From assembly GCF_003574965.1 (NCBI RefSeq), contig NZ_CP032317.1:2170001-2234000 (forward strand): DNA of 64,000 bases. The letters run 5' to 3'. The position numbers and the translations under genes are program-made. Each line of letters starts with the position of its first letter. Position 1 is the stretch's first letter. Positions 18,921-26,337 of the stretch are shown here, piece by piece. Source of the DNA: Hymenobacter oligotrophus (lineage in GTDB: Bacteria; Bacteroidota; Bacteroidia; Cytophagales; Hymenobacteraceae). The notes beneath the pieces were generated by a model. It made no database searches. It worked only from the letters and a program-made list of their open reading frames with translations, and was not told where the DNA came from.

Positions 18921-19349
18921 ATGAAAACCCTTACCCTCGACTGCGACTACGATTGCGACTTCGACCTGTTCGGCGTGGTGTCGTCGAGCCGGGACCATAA
19001 GCTGGCCTGGACGCTCAACCAGGCCCTGCGCCTGCGTTTGGTGAAGCAACAAGACCTGATTCTGGACCTGCTCACCCGTGGGCGCCTGGTTATCAGCAAC
19101 TACCTGCACGCCACCGAAACGGCTACCCTGCGCCTGCTGCGCAACCGCTCCCTCGACCCCTCGCCGCTGCAAAAACACTTTCTGGCGCCCGACATCAAGG
19201 AGTACGACTACCTGATACAGGTACAAAACGGCACCGGCGCCCTCGACCCCGACGCTTTGCTCGAGCGTTTGGCTGCCTTGCCGGCGGTGCAGTACGTGTG
19301 CCGCTTCGACCCGAATAACCTCAAGTTCAAAGAAAACTTGCTCTTTTAG
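18921..19349 (+). CDS. IPExxxVDY family protein
   Basis: A 142-residue cytoplasmic protein of unknown function known from Bacteroidota. The motif that names the family is present in changed form as APDIKEYDY. The rest also fits: an N-terminal LDCDYDCDFDLFGVVSSSRDHKLAWTLN segment with an unusual Asp/Cys run, and a C-terminal end with VCRFDPNNLKFKENLLF. Its place, divergent from acpP-fabF-rnc and just upstream of pyk, is the usual neighbourhood and strengthens the call. A co-transcribed role with pyk has been suggested only by synteny. Confidence 0.85.
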   Translation: MKTLTLDCDYDCDFDLFGVVSSSRDHKLAWTLNQALRLRLVKQQDLILDLLTRGRLVISNYLHATETATLRLLRNRSLDPSPLQKHFLAPDIKEYDYLIQVQNGTGALDPDALLERLAALPAVQYVCRFDPNNLKFKENLLF

Positions 19350-19402
19350 GGGCCGGTTGCCGCTTGGCTGCCGCCCTACTACCTTGCTGCCTCACCCAGC
19401 GC

Positions 19403-19508
19403 AGGACCTTTCTCTCGCCGTAGTTGCCTTTGCGGCAGCTACCTAGCGCGCATTTTTGCGTAACCACCTAGGGTTACAGTGCCGCCCGCCGCGAGACAGG
19501 AAGGTCCT
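19403..19508. repeat. Degenerate inverted repeat of the AGGACCTT family
   Basis: AGGACCTTTCTCTCGC at 19403 and GCGAGACAGGAAGGTCCT (19491-19508) form an imperfect inverted pair. The same AGGACCTT/AAGGTCCT ends bound the island at 57158-57485. Inside is a small palindrome GTAACC-ACCTAG-GGTTAC. No gene is seen in the gap 19350-19579. Confidence 0.5.
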
Positions 19509-19579
19509 TTGATTGCGCCCTAGGTCGGCAGATTAAATAAACGACGCAACAATCGCAGACGCACAACCCTTACCGATAC

Positions 19580-21025
19580 ATGGAAAATCGTCCTGGTTTT
19601 AACAAGACCAAAATTGTGGCCACCGTCGGACCGGCCTCTAACACCTACGACAAACTGGGCATGCTCATCCGCGAGGGCGTGGATGTGTTTCGCCTGAACT
19701 TTTCGCACGGCAAGCACGAAGAGCACCTGGCCGTAATCAACCTGGTGCGTCGCCTCAACAAGGATTTGCGCACGCACGTGGGCTTGTTGCAAGATTTGCA
19801 GGGTCCGAAAATCCGCCTGGGCGACGTGGAGGGCGGCTCGTTTGAAATAAAGGCCGGCGAGCAGATTACGCTGGTGTGCGGCGAAAAGGAAATTAGCCGC
19901 CCGGGCCGCATCAGCACGATTTACCTAGGGCTGGCGCGCGACGTGAAGCCCGGTGACATGATCCTGATCGACGATGGCAAGTTGGAGTTGCGCGTGCTCA
20001 CGACCGACCGCGAAAAGGAAGTGCTCTGCGAGGTAATCTACGGCGGCACCGTAAAACCGCGCAAAGGCATCAACCTGCCCGACTCAAACGTATCGGCCCC
20101 GTCGATGACCGAGAAGGACATCGAAGACCTGAAGTTTGGCCTCGAAAACGACGTCGACTGGATTGCGCTTTCGTTTGCCCGCCGCGCCGAAGACATCCGC
20201 TTCATCAAGCAGATCATCGCTGAGAGCGGCAAGCAGGCGCGCGTAGTGGCCAAAATCGAGACGCCCGAGGCCCTGCGCAACATCGACGAAATTATTGCCC
20301 TAACCGACGCCGTAATGGTGGCCCGCGGCGACCTAGGCGTGGAAATTAAGGCCGAGGAGGTGCCGATGGCGCAGAAGATGATCATCCAGAAATGCAACCG
20401 CGCCGGCAAGCCCGTGATTGTGGCCACGCAGATGATGGAGAGCATGATCGTGAACCCGCGCCCCACCCGCGCCGAAACCAACGACGTGGCCAACGCCGTG
20501 CTCGACGGCGCCGACGCCGTAATGCTGTCGGCCGAAACCGCCGTGGGCGCTTACCCGGCCGAGGTGATCCGCTCGATGGGAGGCACCATCCGGAGCGCCG
20601 AAGAGCACCCCGGCCTGTACCACCGCGAGTTTGCCGCCGGCGACCCTCTTGCTGCCCCCGATACCTACTACACCAACAGCGTACTAGCAGCGGCCTGCAG
20701 CCTGGCCCGCGCCACCGGTGCGCAGGCCATTGTAGGCATGACGCACAAGGGCTACACGGCGTATCAACTCTCGAAGTACCGCCCGCAAGCCAACATCTTC
20801 GTGTTCACCGACAACCGCGCCATCCTCACGCAGCTGAGCCTGGCCTGGGGCGTGCGCGGCTTTTACTACGACCGTTTTGTGAGCACCGACACCACCATTG
20901 CCGACATCAAGTACGTGCTAATGACCACCGGCCACATCGCCAAAGGCGACGTGTTTATCAGCACCGCCTCGATGCCCATCAACGAGAAAGGCAAAGCCAA
21001 CATGATTAAGCTGAGCACCGTGTAA
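19580..21025 (+). CDS. pyk: Pyruvate kinase
   Basis: A 481-residue glycolytic enzyme converting phosphoenolpyruvate and ADP to pyruvate and ATP. Family motifs are visible: TKIVATVGPAS at the N-terminus, RLNFSHG, DLQGPKIRLG, and the signature VVAKIETPEAL with the catalytic Lys-Ile-Glu, then VMVARGDLGVEI and TQMMESM. The C-terminal regulatory domain (SVLAAACSLARATGAQAIVGMT onward) is present. It follows the IPExxxVDY gene by 230 bases and ends in a strong terminator. Confidence 0.97.
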   Translation: MENRPGFNKTKIVATVGPASNTYDKLGMLIREGVDVFRLNFSHGKHEEHLAVINLVRRLNKDLRTHVGLLQDLQGPKIRLGDVEGGSFEIKAGEQITLVCGEKEISRPGRISTIYLGLARDVKPGDMILIDDGKLELRVLTTDREKEVLCEVIYGGTVKPRKGINLPDSNVSAPSMTEKDIEDLKFGLENDVDWIALSFARRAEDIRFIKQIIAESGKQARVVAKIETPEALRNIDEIIALTDAVMVARGDLGVEIKAEEVPMAQKMIIQKCNRAGKPVIVATQMMESMIVNPRPTRAETNDVANAVLDGADAVMLSAETAVGAYPAEVIRSMGGTIRSAEEHPGLYHREFAAGDPLAAPDTYYTNSVLAAACSLARATGAQAIVGMTHKGYTAYQLSKYRPQANIFVFTDNRAILTQLSLAWGVRGFYYDRFVSTDTTIADIKYVLMTTGHIAKGDVFISTASMPINEKGKANMIKLSTV

Positions 21026-21043
21026 GCCACGCCGCTGAGTTGC

Positions 21044-21079
21044 AAAAAGCCCGCGCAGCAACGGCTGCGCGGGCTTTTT
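21044..21079 (+). terminator. Terminator of pyk
   Basis: A perfect 16-bp stem (21044-21059 with 21064-21079), loop of four bases, T run at its end. Confidence 0.9.
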
Positions 21080-21158
21080 GCTTTCAAGGGCTGCCGGGCA
21101 GTTGTCTCCCGGTTGGCACCTAGGGCACACGGGCCAGCTCGGCCGTAGCCCAAAGCGT

Positions 21159-21190
21159 AAAGGCCCCGCGCTCGTAAGCACGGGGCCTTT
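21159..21190 (-). terminator. Terminator of rpsT
   Basis: A 10-bp stem (21159-21168 with 21181-21190), 29 bases past the rpsT stop on the minus strand. The T run is short, so this is weaker than its neighbours. Confidence 0.55.
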
Positions 21191-21218
21191 AGCAAGAACT
21201 ACAACGTAATCCGTTGGC

Positions 21219-21476
21219 TTAGGCAGCCAGCTTATTTACGTACTTAGCCAGGCTCGACTTGTTGTTAGCCGCCTTGTTCTTGTGGATGATGTTCTTCTTG
21301 GCCAGACGATCCAGCATCGACGATACTTTCTTCAGGAGCTCTTGGGCTTCCGAAGCGTCGGTGGTAGCACGCAGCTTCTTAACGGCCGTGCGGGTCGATT
21401 TGGCCTGGTAACGGTTCAACACGCGCTTGGCTTCGTTCGAGCGGATGCGCTTCAGAGCCGACTTATGATTTGCCAT
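21219..21476 (-). CDS. rpsT: 30S ribosomal protein S20
   Basis: An 85-residue basic protein that binds 16S rRNA early in small-subunit assembly. The family pattern is clear: MANHKSALKRIRSNEAKRVLNR, a Lys/Arg-rich helical bundle, then NIIHKNKAANNKSSLAKYVNKL. It is monocistronic with a good promoter (TTTG, 20 bases, TACCTTTG) and its own hairpin. No autoregulatory leader is recognised in the 56-base leader. Confidence 0.97.
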   Translation of the reverse strand: MANHKSALKRIRSNEAKRVLNRYQAKSTRTAVKKLRATTDASEAQELLKKVSSMLDRLAKKNIIHKNKAANNKSSLAKYVNKLAA

Positions 21477-21532
21477 GATGCGGAAAGCGAAAAAAACAGA
21501 TGTTCTGTCGAGGTTCTAGTCAATTGGGTTGG

Positions 21533-21564
21533 CAAAGGTAGATATTCGGAGCGAGAATGTCAAA
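21533..21564 (-). promoter_or_regulatory. rpsT promoter (-33 TTTG, -7 TACCTTTG)
   Basis: On the minus strand TTTG (21561-21564) and TACCTTTG (21533-21540) are 20 bases apart, the spacing expected of Bacteroidota promoters. The -33 element lies inside the first codons of the divergent MFS reading frame as annotated. Confidence 0.75.
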
Positions 21565-22762
21565 CAGCTGGCAAATAAATGCCTGCAAAGCCCTGCCATC
21601 GGCCGCGCTGGCTGCCGCACCGGCGCTTTGCAAGCCCCTACCCCCCCCCCGCCCCGTGCGTTTTCTGACCCGAACCATCTGGCTTCTGTCGCTGGTGAGC
21701 TTGTTGGCCGACTTGGCCAGCGAAATGCTATACCCAATTATGCCGCTGTACCTGCGCAGCATTGGTTTTTCGGTAGTGCTGATTGGGGCGCTGGAGGGCT
21801 TGGCCGAGGCCACGGCCGGGCTAAGCAAAGGCTATTTCGGGCAGTGGTCGGATCGGGTGGGGCGGCGCCTGCCGTTTGTGCGGTTGGGCTACGGCCTGAG
21901 CGCCCTCTCCAAACCTATGTTGGCGTGGTTGGCGGCGCCGTGGTGGATTTTTGTGGCCCGCACCACCGACCGCCTGGGCAAGGGTTTGCGCACCGGCGCC
22001 CGCGATGCGCTGCTTTCCGACGAAGCGGCGGCTCACCGTACCGGCGCCGTGTTCGGGTTTCACCGCGCTCTGGATACGCTCGGGGCGGTGCTGGGGCCCG
22101 TGGTAGCGTTGTGGTGGTTGGCTGCGCACCCCGGCCAATACCGCACGCTGTTTCTGCTGGCTTTTGTGCCCGGGGTATTGTCGGTGGGGGCTACGCTGCT
22201 GGTGCGGGAGCGGCCACAGGAGCCCTCGGGGCAACCGGTGCGCCCGTTTTGGGCCGCGTTTGGGTACTGGCACCGTGCGCCGCAGCAGTACCGGCAGGTG
22301 GTGGGCGTATATATTTTCTACAACGTGGTGTACGCCGCGGCAGCCTTCCCGATGGGTTTATTGGCCGACAAGGTGGGCCCGCGCCGCATGTTGGTGGCGG
22401 GCTTGCTGCTGTTTGCGGCGGCGTACGGCGGCATTGGGTACGCACGCGGGGGGTGGCTGGTCGGCGGCTTGTTCGGGCTTTATGGGCTCTACGCCGCAGC
22501 CACCGAGGGCGTCAGCAAAGCCTGGGTTAGCGGGCTTTGTACCCCCACCGACAAGGGCGCCGCCCTAGGTACTTTTGCCGGCCTAAGCAGTTTGGCAGCG
22601 CTCGGGGCCAGTGCCCTCACGGGATTGTTGTGGCAGCAGTTCGGCTCGCGGGCAGCTTTTGGCACCTCAGCGGCCGTGGCGGTGGTAGTAGCGATTCTGC
22701 TGGCGCTGCTGCCTGCTGCGGCACAAAAAAGCCCCGGCCTGCCAGAGCATACCGGGGCATAG
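21557..22762 (+). CDS. MFS transporter, start uncertain, with a 10-base C tract near the N-terminus
   Basis: A 401-residue major facilitator with about 12 hydrophobic segments. The first, TIWLLSLVSLLADLASEMLYPIMPLYL, is followed by the loop GQWSDRVGRRLPFV, an A-like motif, then GKGLRTGARDALLSD. It resembles drug/sugar-type efflux carriers with the DLxSEMxYP opening. Substrate unknown. The first 33 residues are Ala/Pro-rich and contain C10 at 21641-21650 (Pro 29-31). A GTG at 21656 just after the tract would start directly before the first membrane segment and is an equal candidate. A C-tract change would shift the frame only if translation starts at 21557. Confidence 0.82.
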   Translation: MSNSWQINACKALPSAALAAAPALCKPLPPPRPVRFLTRTIWLLSLVSLLADLASEMLYPIMPLYLRSIGFSVVLIGALEGLAEATAGLSKGYFGQWSDRVGRRLPFVRLGYGLSALSKPMLAWLAAPWWIFVARTTDRLGKGLRTGARDALLSDEAAAHRTGAVFGFHRALDTLGAVLGPVVALWWLAAHPGQYRTLFLLAFVPGVLSVGATLLVRERPQEPSGQPVRPFWAAFGYWHRAPQQYRQVVGVYIFYNVVYAAAAFPMGLLADKVGPRRMLVAGLLLFAAAYGGIGYARGGWLVGGLFGLYGLYAAATEGVSKAWVSGLCTPTDKGAALGTFAGLSSLAALGASALTGLLWQQFGSRAAFGTSAAVAVVVAILLALLPAAAQKSPGLPEHTGA

Positions 22763-22802
22763 GAAACACCGCGCAGTACGCGGCCACGCGCTTGCGCCAA
22801 CC

Positions 22803-23576
22803 TCAGTCAACTTTCTTCTCTACCTCGTCGGCCATTTTTTGGTGCGAGTTCAGCATGGGCAACGTTTTCATGGCCAAAGCTTTTACCGAGGGCGTGCTGG
22901 CTTGCTTGGATTTGGCTTCGAACATGGCAATATCGAGGCGGTGGGCCGTTTCCATGGCGTCCATGTAGGCTTCGTCGAAAGCCTTGCCGGTTTTGCCCGC
23001 TACTTTATCGGCCAAGGCTTGGTGCACGGGCATCAGGGCGGTGGGCAAAGTCACGTTCAGCGGAGTTGCTACTGTTTTCAGCTCCTGCGTGGCTTTGGTG
23101 TGGTGGTCTTTCATCATCTGCCCGTACTTTTTCACGTCGGCGTTTGCCGATTGCTGCGTGGCCATTTGGCCAAGCTGAATTTCGAGCATGTTGCTGCTGG
23201 CAGCCGTCATCAGAAACGTGGGGTCGTCCATGCTGGCGAAGGTGGCCGCAAAGGCATTGATATCGGCAGCGCCGGTACCGCCCACGGGAGCCGAGCTGGC
23301 CGTGCTGCCGCTTACGTTCATGGAGCCCGAGCTAACGCCGGTGCCCGATACGCTGCTGCTGGTGCCTACCGACGAGGTGTTCATGGAGCCCGAACCCGAC
23401 GTGCCGGGGCTGGTTGAGCTACCCGAAGTCATGCCGCTGCTGGCGTCGTTGGTAACCGTGCTGCCCGAGGTGCTCGAGCCGGTGGTGCCCGTAGTAGAAG
23501 TCGAACTGCTGCATGCGCTGCCAAGCACCACGGCCACCGCTACCAGAAAAAAGGACGTTGTTTTCATTGTTTTCAT
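22803..23576 (-). CDS. DUF4142 lipoprotein with Ser/Gly/Thr-rich linker
   Basis: A 257-residue lipoprotein (two adjacent ATGs, 23576 and 23567). The signal peptide ends in lipobox GSAC. Residues about 24-105 are almost only Ser, Gly and Thr with some Met and Val, a flexible spacer. The C-terminal DUF4142 domain follows from about 108 (DDPTFLMTAASSNMLEIQLGQMA, KYGQMMKDHHTKATQEL, FDEAYMDAMETAHRLDI). DUF4142 is a helical domain of unknown function related in fold to ferritin-like bundles. The His and Glu residues are kept. It is convergent with the MFS gene, 40 bases apart. Confidence 0.88.
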   Translation of the reverse strand: MKTMKTTSFFLVAVAVVLGSACSSSTSTTGTTGSSTSGSTVTNDASSGMTSGSSTSPGTSGSGSMNTSSVGTSSSVSGTGVSSGSMNVSGSTASSAPVGGTGAADINAFAATFASMDDPTFLMTAASSNMLEIQLGQMATQQSANADVKKYGQMMKDHHTKATQELKTVATPLNVTLPTALMPVHQALADKVAGKTGKAFDEAYMDAMETAHRLDIAMFEAKSKQASTPSVKALAMKTLPMLNSHQKMADEVEKKVD

Positions 23577-23825
23577 AGTTAGCGTTTAGGTTGTCAGGCA
23601 GTTATACGCTCTGTGCATTCGGCTGTTCGAAACTTTGCGCGCACTGTTGTGCTTCTACTCAAGTACATACAAAGATTTGCTGACCAATTGGTTACCTCCC
23701 CGGTCACCCAGCGCGGCCATACCACCTAGGGCCGAAGCACGCAGAACGCCGCAATTAGTATGCATGCCTAAAACTTGCGTACCTTCCAGAAACCCGCATT
23801 TCTTCATCCTTAACTGCTTGCCGCG

Positions 23826-24809
23826 ATGCCGATCATAGCCAACTCCCGCTACCGGCCGCCTTTTTACCTTTTCAACGGCCACCTGCAAACCATTGTGCCC
23901 AGCTTGCTGCGCGAAGTGCCCGAGGTGCAGTACCAGCGCCAGCGCGTCGAAACGCCCGACGGCGACTTCCTGGACTTGGATTGGGCGCGCACCGAGCACG
24001 TTACCGATGCGCTGGGCATTGTTTCGCACGGGCTCGAAGGCGACGCTGGCCGGCCTTACGTGCGCGGCATGGCGCGTGCGCTCAACCAAGCCGGCATCGA
24101 TGCGCTGGCCTGGAACTACCGCAGCTGCAGCGGCGAGCCCAACCGCTTGCTGCGCGCTTACCACCTAGGCGACACCGACGACCTGCACTTTGTGGTGCAG
24201 CAGGCCTTGGCCACGGGCCGGTACCGCCGCGTGTTCCTGACGGGCTTTTCGGCGGGCGGCAACATGACGCTGAAGTACCTAGGCGAAGACGCTGGGCGCA
24301 TTCCGCAAGAGGTAAAGCGCGCGGCCGTATTTTCGGTACCCACCGATCTGAAGGCCGGCTCGGAGCACATTTCGCGCCTGCAAAACCGCATTTACCTTAA
24401 CCGCTTCCTGAAGTCGCTGCGGCAAAAAATTCGGACCAAAGCCGAGCTGCTGCCCGGACAACTCGACCTCGAAGGCTTGGAAGAGTTGAGCGACTTTTTG
24501 CAGTTCGACAACCGTTTTACGGCGCCCTTGCACGGTTTCAAATCGGCCGACGAGTACTACGAGCATAGCAGCTCGGGCCGCTACCTCGATGGCATTCGGA
24601 TTCCGACGCTGATTGTAAACGCCCAAAACGACCCGTTTTTGCCGGCCACTTGCTTTCCGCGCGAGGCGGCCGAACGCAGCCCCTACGTATTTCTGGAAAC
24701 GCCCGAAGCCGGCGGCCACGTGGGTTTTGCCGAAGGCCTCCCCTCCGACGGCGCCTATTACTCCGAGCGCCGGGCCGTGGAATTTCTGACGGCCCAAGTA
24801 CCGGCCTAA
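23826..24809 (+). CDS. Alpha/beta hydrolase of the YheT/EMB8 family
   Basis: A 327-residue alpha/beta-hydrolase. The family opening FYLFNGHLQTIVPSLLR is present. The nucleophile elbow GFSAGGNMTLKYLGE, the His-Gly of the oxyanion region (VSHGLEG), the acid in IVNAQNDPFLP and the late His in GGHVGFAE complete a Ser-Asp-His triad. Members are thought to be esterases or lipases, and the natural substrate is unknown. Single gene with a strong terminator directly after the stop. Start ATG at 23826 gives the family's usual length. Confidence 0.9.
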   Translation: MPIIANSRYRPPFYLFNGHLQTIVPSLLREVPEVQYQRQRVETPDGDFLDLDWARTEHVTDALGIVSHGLEGDAGRPYVRGMARALNQAGIDALAWNYRSCSGEPNRLLRAYHLGDTDDLHFVVQQALATGRYRRVFLTGFSAGGNMTLKYLGEDAGRIPQEVKRAAVFSVPTDLKAGSEHISRLQNRIYLNRFLKSLRQKIRTKAELLPGQLDLEGLEELSDFLQFDNRFTAPLHGFKSADEYYEHSSSGRYLDGIRIPTLIVNAQNDPFLPATCFPREAAERSPYVFLETPEAGGHVGFAEGLPSDGAYYSERRAVEFLTAQVPA

Positions 24810-24812
24810 CAG

Positions 24813-24852
24813 CAAAGCGGCGCGGAGTAAGACCTCCGCGCCGCTTTGTTTA
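24813..24852 (+). terminator. Terminator after the YheT-type hydrolase
   Basis: A perfect 15-bp stem (24813-24827 with 24834-24848) followed by TT. It also serves as a boundary to the convergent rsmG. Confidence 0.75.
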
Positions 24853-24863
24853 CTGGTTGTTGG

Positions 24864-25523
24864 CTATACGTTGTTGGTGCGTTTGCCTTTCGATATGGCT
24901 TTGTTGGCGGGCACAAACACCACCTTCTTCGTGTCAAAGAACTCCTCCTCGAAGAAGTCGCTTAGGTTGGTTACCGTGGCTACCAACCCCGATTCCTCGA
25001 TTTCCTCCGTCAAGTCGCCGCCCTTCAGGTAGTACAAGCCGTGCGACTCGTCGGTGCTGGCGGTAGCGGTATACCGTTGCGCAATCCAGGGGTGAAAGTT
25101 GGCCAGGCGCGTAACGGCGCGGCTCACTACAAAGTCGAACTTCGAGCGCACTTGCTCCGCCCGCACCTGCTCGGCCGTAACGTTGTGCAGCTTCAAGGCG
25201 TGGGCCATATCCTGCACGGCCTTAATCTTTTTGCCGATGCTGTCAATAAGGTGAAACTCTACCTCCGGAAACAGAATGGCCAACGGCAAACCAGGCAACC
25301 CGCCACCCGTGCCCACATCGAGCACCGTGCTGCCTGCCGGAAACTGCACCGCCTTGGCAATACCTAGGGAGTGCAGAAAGTGGCGTTCGGCCAAGTTATC
25401 CACATCGGTGCGGGCAATCAGGTTTACGCGCTCGTTCCAACCGCGGAACTCGTGGTCGAGCTGCTGAAACTGCTCGCGCTGGCGCGGCGTGAGGTCGGGG
25501 AAATAGCGGAAGAGGATATCCAT
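24864..25523 (-). CDS. rsmG: 16S rRNA (guanine527-N7)-methyltransferase RsmG
   Basis: A 219-residue S-adenosylmethionine enzyme that methylates N7 of G527 in 16S rRNA. The SAM motif VLDVGTGGGLPGLPLAI lies at about 67-83. NVTAEQVRAEQVRSKFDFVVSRAV fits motif IV and its surroundings, and NERVNLIARTDVDNLAERHFLHSL is the family's N-terminal signature. The start MDILFRYFP at 25523 is supported by a TACCTTTG box only 7 bases upstream, which implies a leaderless or nearly leaderless mRNA. Upstream lies a dispersed inverted repeat. Confidence 0.95.
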   Translation of the reverse strand: MDILFRYFPDLTPRQREQFQQLDHEFRGWNERVNLIARTDVDNLAERHFLHSLGIAKAVQFPAGSTVLDVGTGGGLPGLPLAILFPEVEFHLIDSIGKKIKAVQDMAHALKLHNVTAEQVRAEQVRSKFDFVVSRAVTRLANFHPWIAQRYTATASTDESHGLYYLKGGDLTEEIEESGLVATVTNLSDFFEEEFFDTKKVVFVPANKAISKGKRTNNV

Positions 25524-25530
25524 TGTAGGG

Positions 25531-25538
25531 CAAAGGTA
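25531..25538 (-). promoter_or_regulatory. Promoter -7 box (TACCTTTG) for rsmG
   Basis: TAnnTTTG on the minus strand, ending 7 bases before the ATG. Transcription would begin at or next to the start codon. Confidence 0.6.
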
Positions 25539-25556
25539 GCGCGTAGGCGGCACGGC

Positions 25557-25658
25557 TGTAGCGCGGACTTCAGTCCGCGTTTGCCAGAACAATGGTTGCG
25601 CGCGGAACTGCCCTGACGCTTGTCGTTCACGCAAACGCGGACTGAAGTCTGCGCTACA
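25557..25658. repeat. 28-bp inverted repeat related to the 16-kb island
   Basis: Arms 25557-25584 and 25631-25658 (TGTAGCGCGGACTTCAGTCC...) match in 27 of 28 positions. The loop contains 25599-25619, which is the exact reverse complement of 16052-16072 (GCGCGGAACTGCCCTGACGC plus one base). It therefore belongs to the same dispersed family. It lies between rsmG and the sigma-factor terminator. Confidence 0.85.
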
Positions 25659-25663
25659 AACAA

Positions 25664-25692
25664 CGAAGCCCCGCCTAGGTGGCGGGGCTTCG
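25664..25692 (-). terminator. Terminator of the sigma-factor gene, CCTAGG in the hairpin
   Basis: A perfect 12-bp stem (25664-25675 with 25681-25692) with a 5-base loop, 22 bases past the stop at 25714. CCTAGG spans the stem-loop junction. The T run on the minus strand is weak. Confidence 0.7.
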
Positions 25693-25713
25693 ATTTTAGT
25701 TAGGCAGCAAGCA

Positions 25714-26337
25714 CTAGATGATTTCCTTCTTGTTCTTCACCATGTCGTAGAGCAACTCGCGGGCGCGGTGCAGCTGGGCCTTTACGGTACCTAGGGGCGC
25801 TTTCAGCTCCTGGGCAATTTCTTCGTAGCTCAGCTCGTCGAAATAGCGCAGGGTTACGAGGCGCTGGTACTTATCGGGCAGCCGCGATACCACGTGCTGC
25901 ATGATTTCGATTTTCTGGTTCTTGATGGCCGTTTCGGCAGGGTTCAAGTTGTTGTCGCGGAAATCGATGGTGATTTCGTCGCCGTTGTCAATCTTGATGG
26001 CCGAGTCAATCGACATCGTCTTGATTTTATTCTTGCGAATAAAGTCGATGCAGTTGTTGGTGGCGATGCGGAAAAGCCAGGTACTGAAGGCGTACTCGGG
26101 GTTAAACTTATGCAGGTTGCGGAACGCCTTGGCAAAAGCCTCGATGGTGAGGTCTTCGGCATCGTCGGGGTTGCGCACCATTTTAAGCACCACGTGGTAC
26201 ACGGGTTTCTTATAAATCTGCATCAGTTCGGCATACGCCTTCTCGTCGGCCTGCTCCACGGCTGCGCGGATAAGCTTGAAGTCGTGCTTGGCTTTGGCCG
26301 AGAACTGCTTCTGGAGGTCCTGATTGTTTACTTCCAT
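25714..26337 (-). CDS. RNA polymerase sigma-70 family (ECF-type) sigma factor
   Basis: A 207-residue sigma factor with regions 2 and 4 only. Region 2: AYAELMQIYKKPVYHVVLKM, RNPDDAEDLTIEAFAKAFRN and AFSTWLFRIATNNCIDFIRKN. Region 4: LPDKYQRLVTLRYFDELSYEEIAQELKAPLGTVKAQLHRAREL, with the helix-turn-helix near the C-terminus. Start 26337 (MEVNNQDLQKQF) fits. The first 10 bases overlap the end of the upstream glycosyltransferase gene, which implies translational coupling. No anti-sigma factor gene is adjacent. The regulon is unknown. Confidence 0.93.
   Translation of the reverse strand: MEVNNQDLQKQFSAKAKHDFKLIRAAVEQADEKAYAELMQIYKKPVYHVVLKMVRNPDDAEDLTIEAFAKAFRNLHKFNPEYAFSTWLFRIATNNCIDFIRKNKIKTMSIDSAIKIDNGDEITIDFRDNNLNPAETAIKNQKIEIMQHVVSRLPDKYQRLVTLRYFDELSYEEIAQELKAPLGTVKAQLHRARELLYDMVKNKKEII

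Noticed and set aside
21529-22530. 333-codon plus-strand frame overlapping the MFS gene
   Set aside because: The MFS frame has membrane segments and motifs; this one does not. It was considered as a slippage partner through the C tract only.
22724-22760. Hairpin CCCCGG...CCGGGG as terminator at the end of the MFS gene
   Set aside because: The stem is only six bases and lies within the coding frame.
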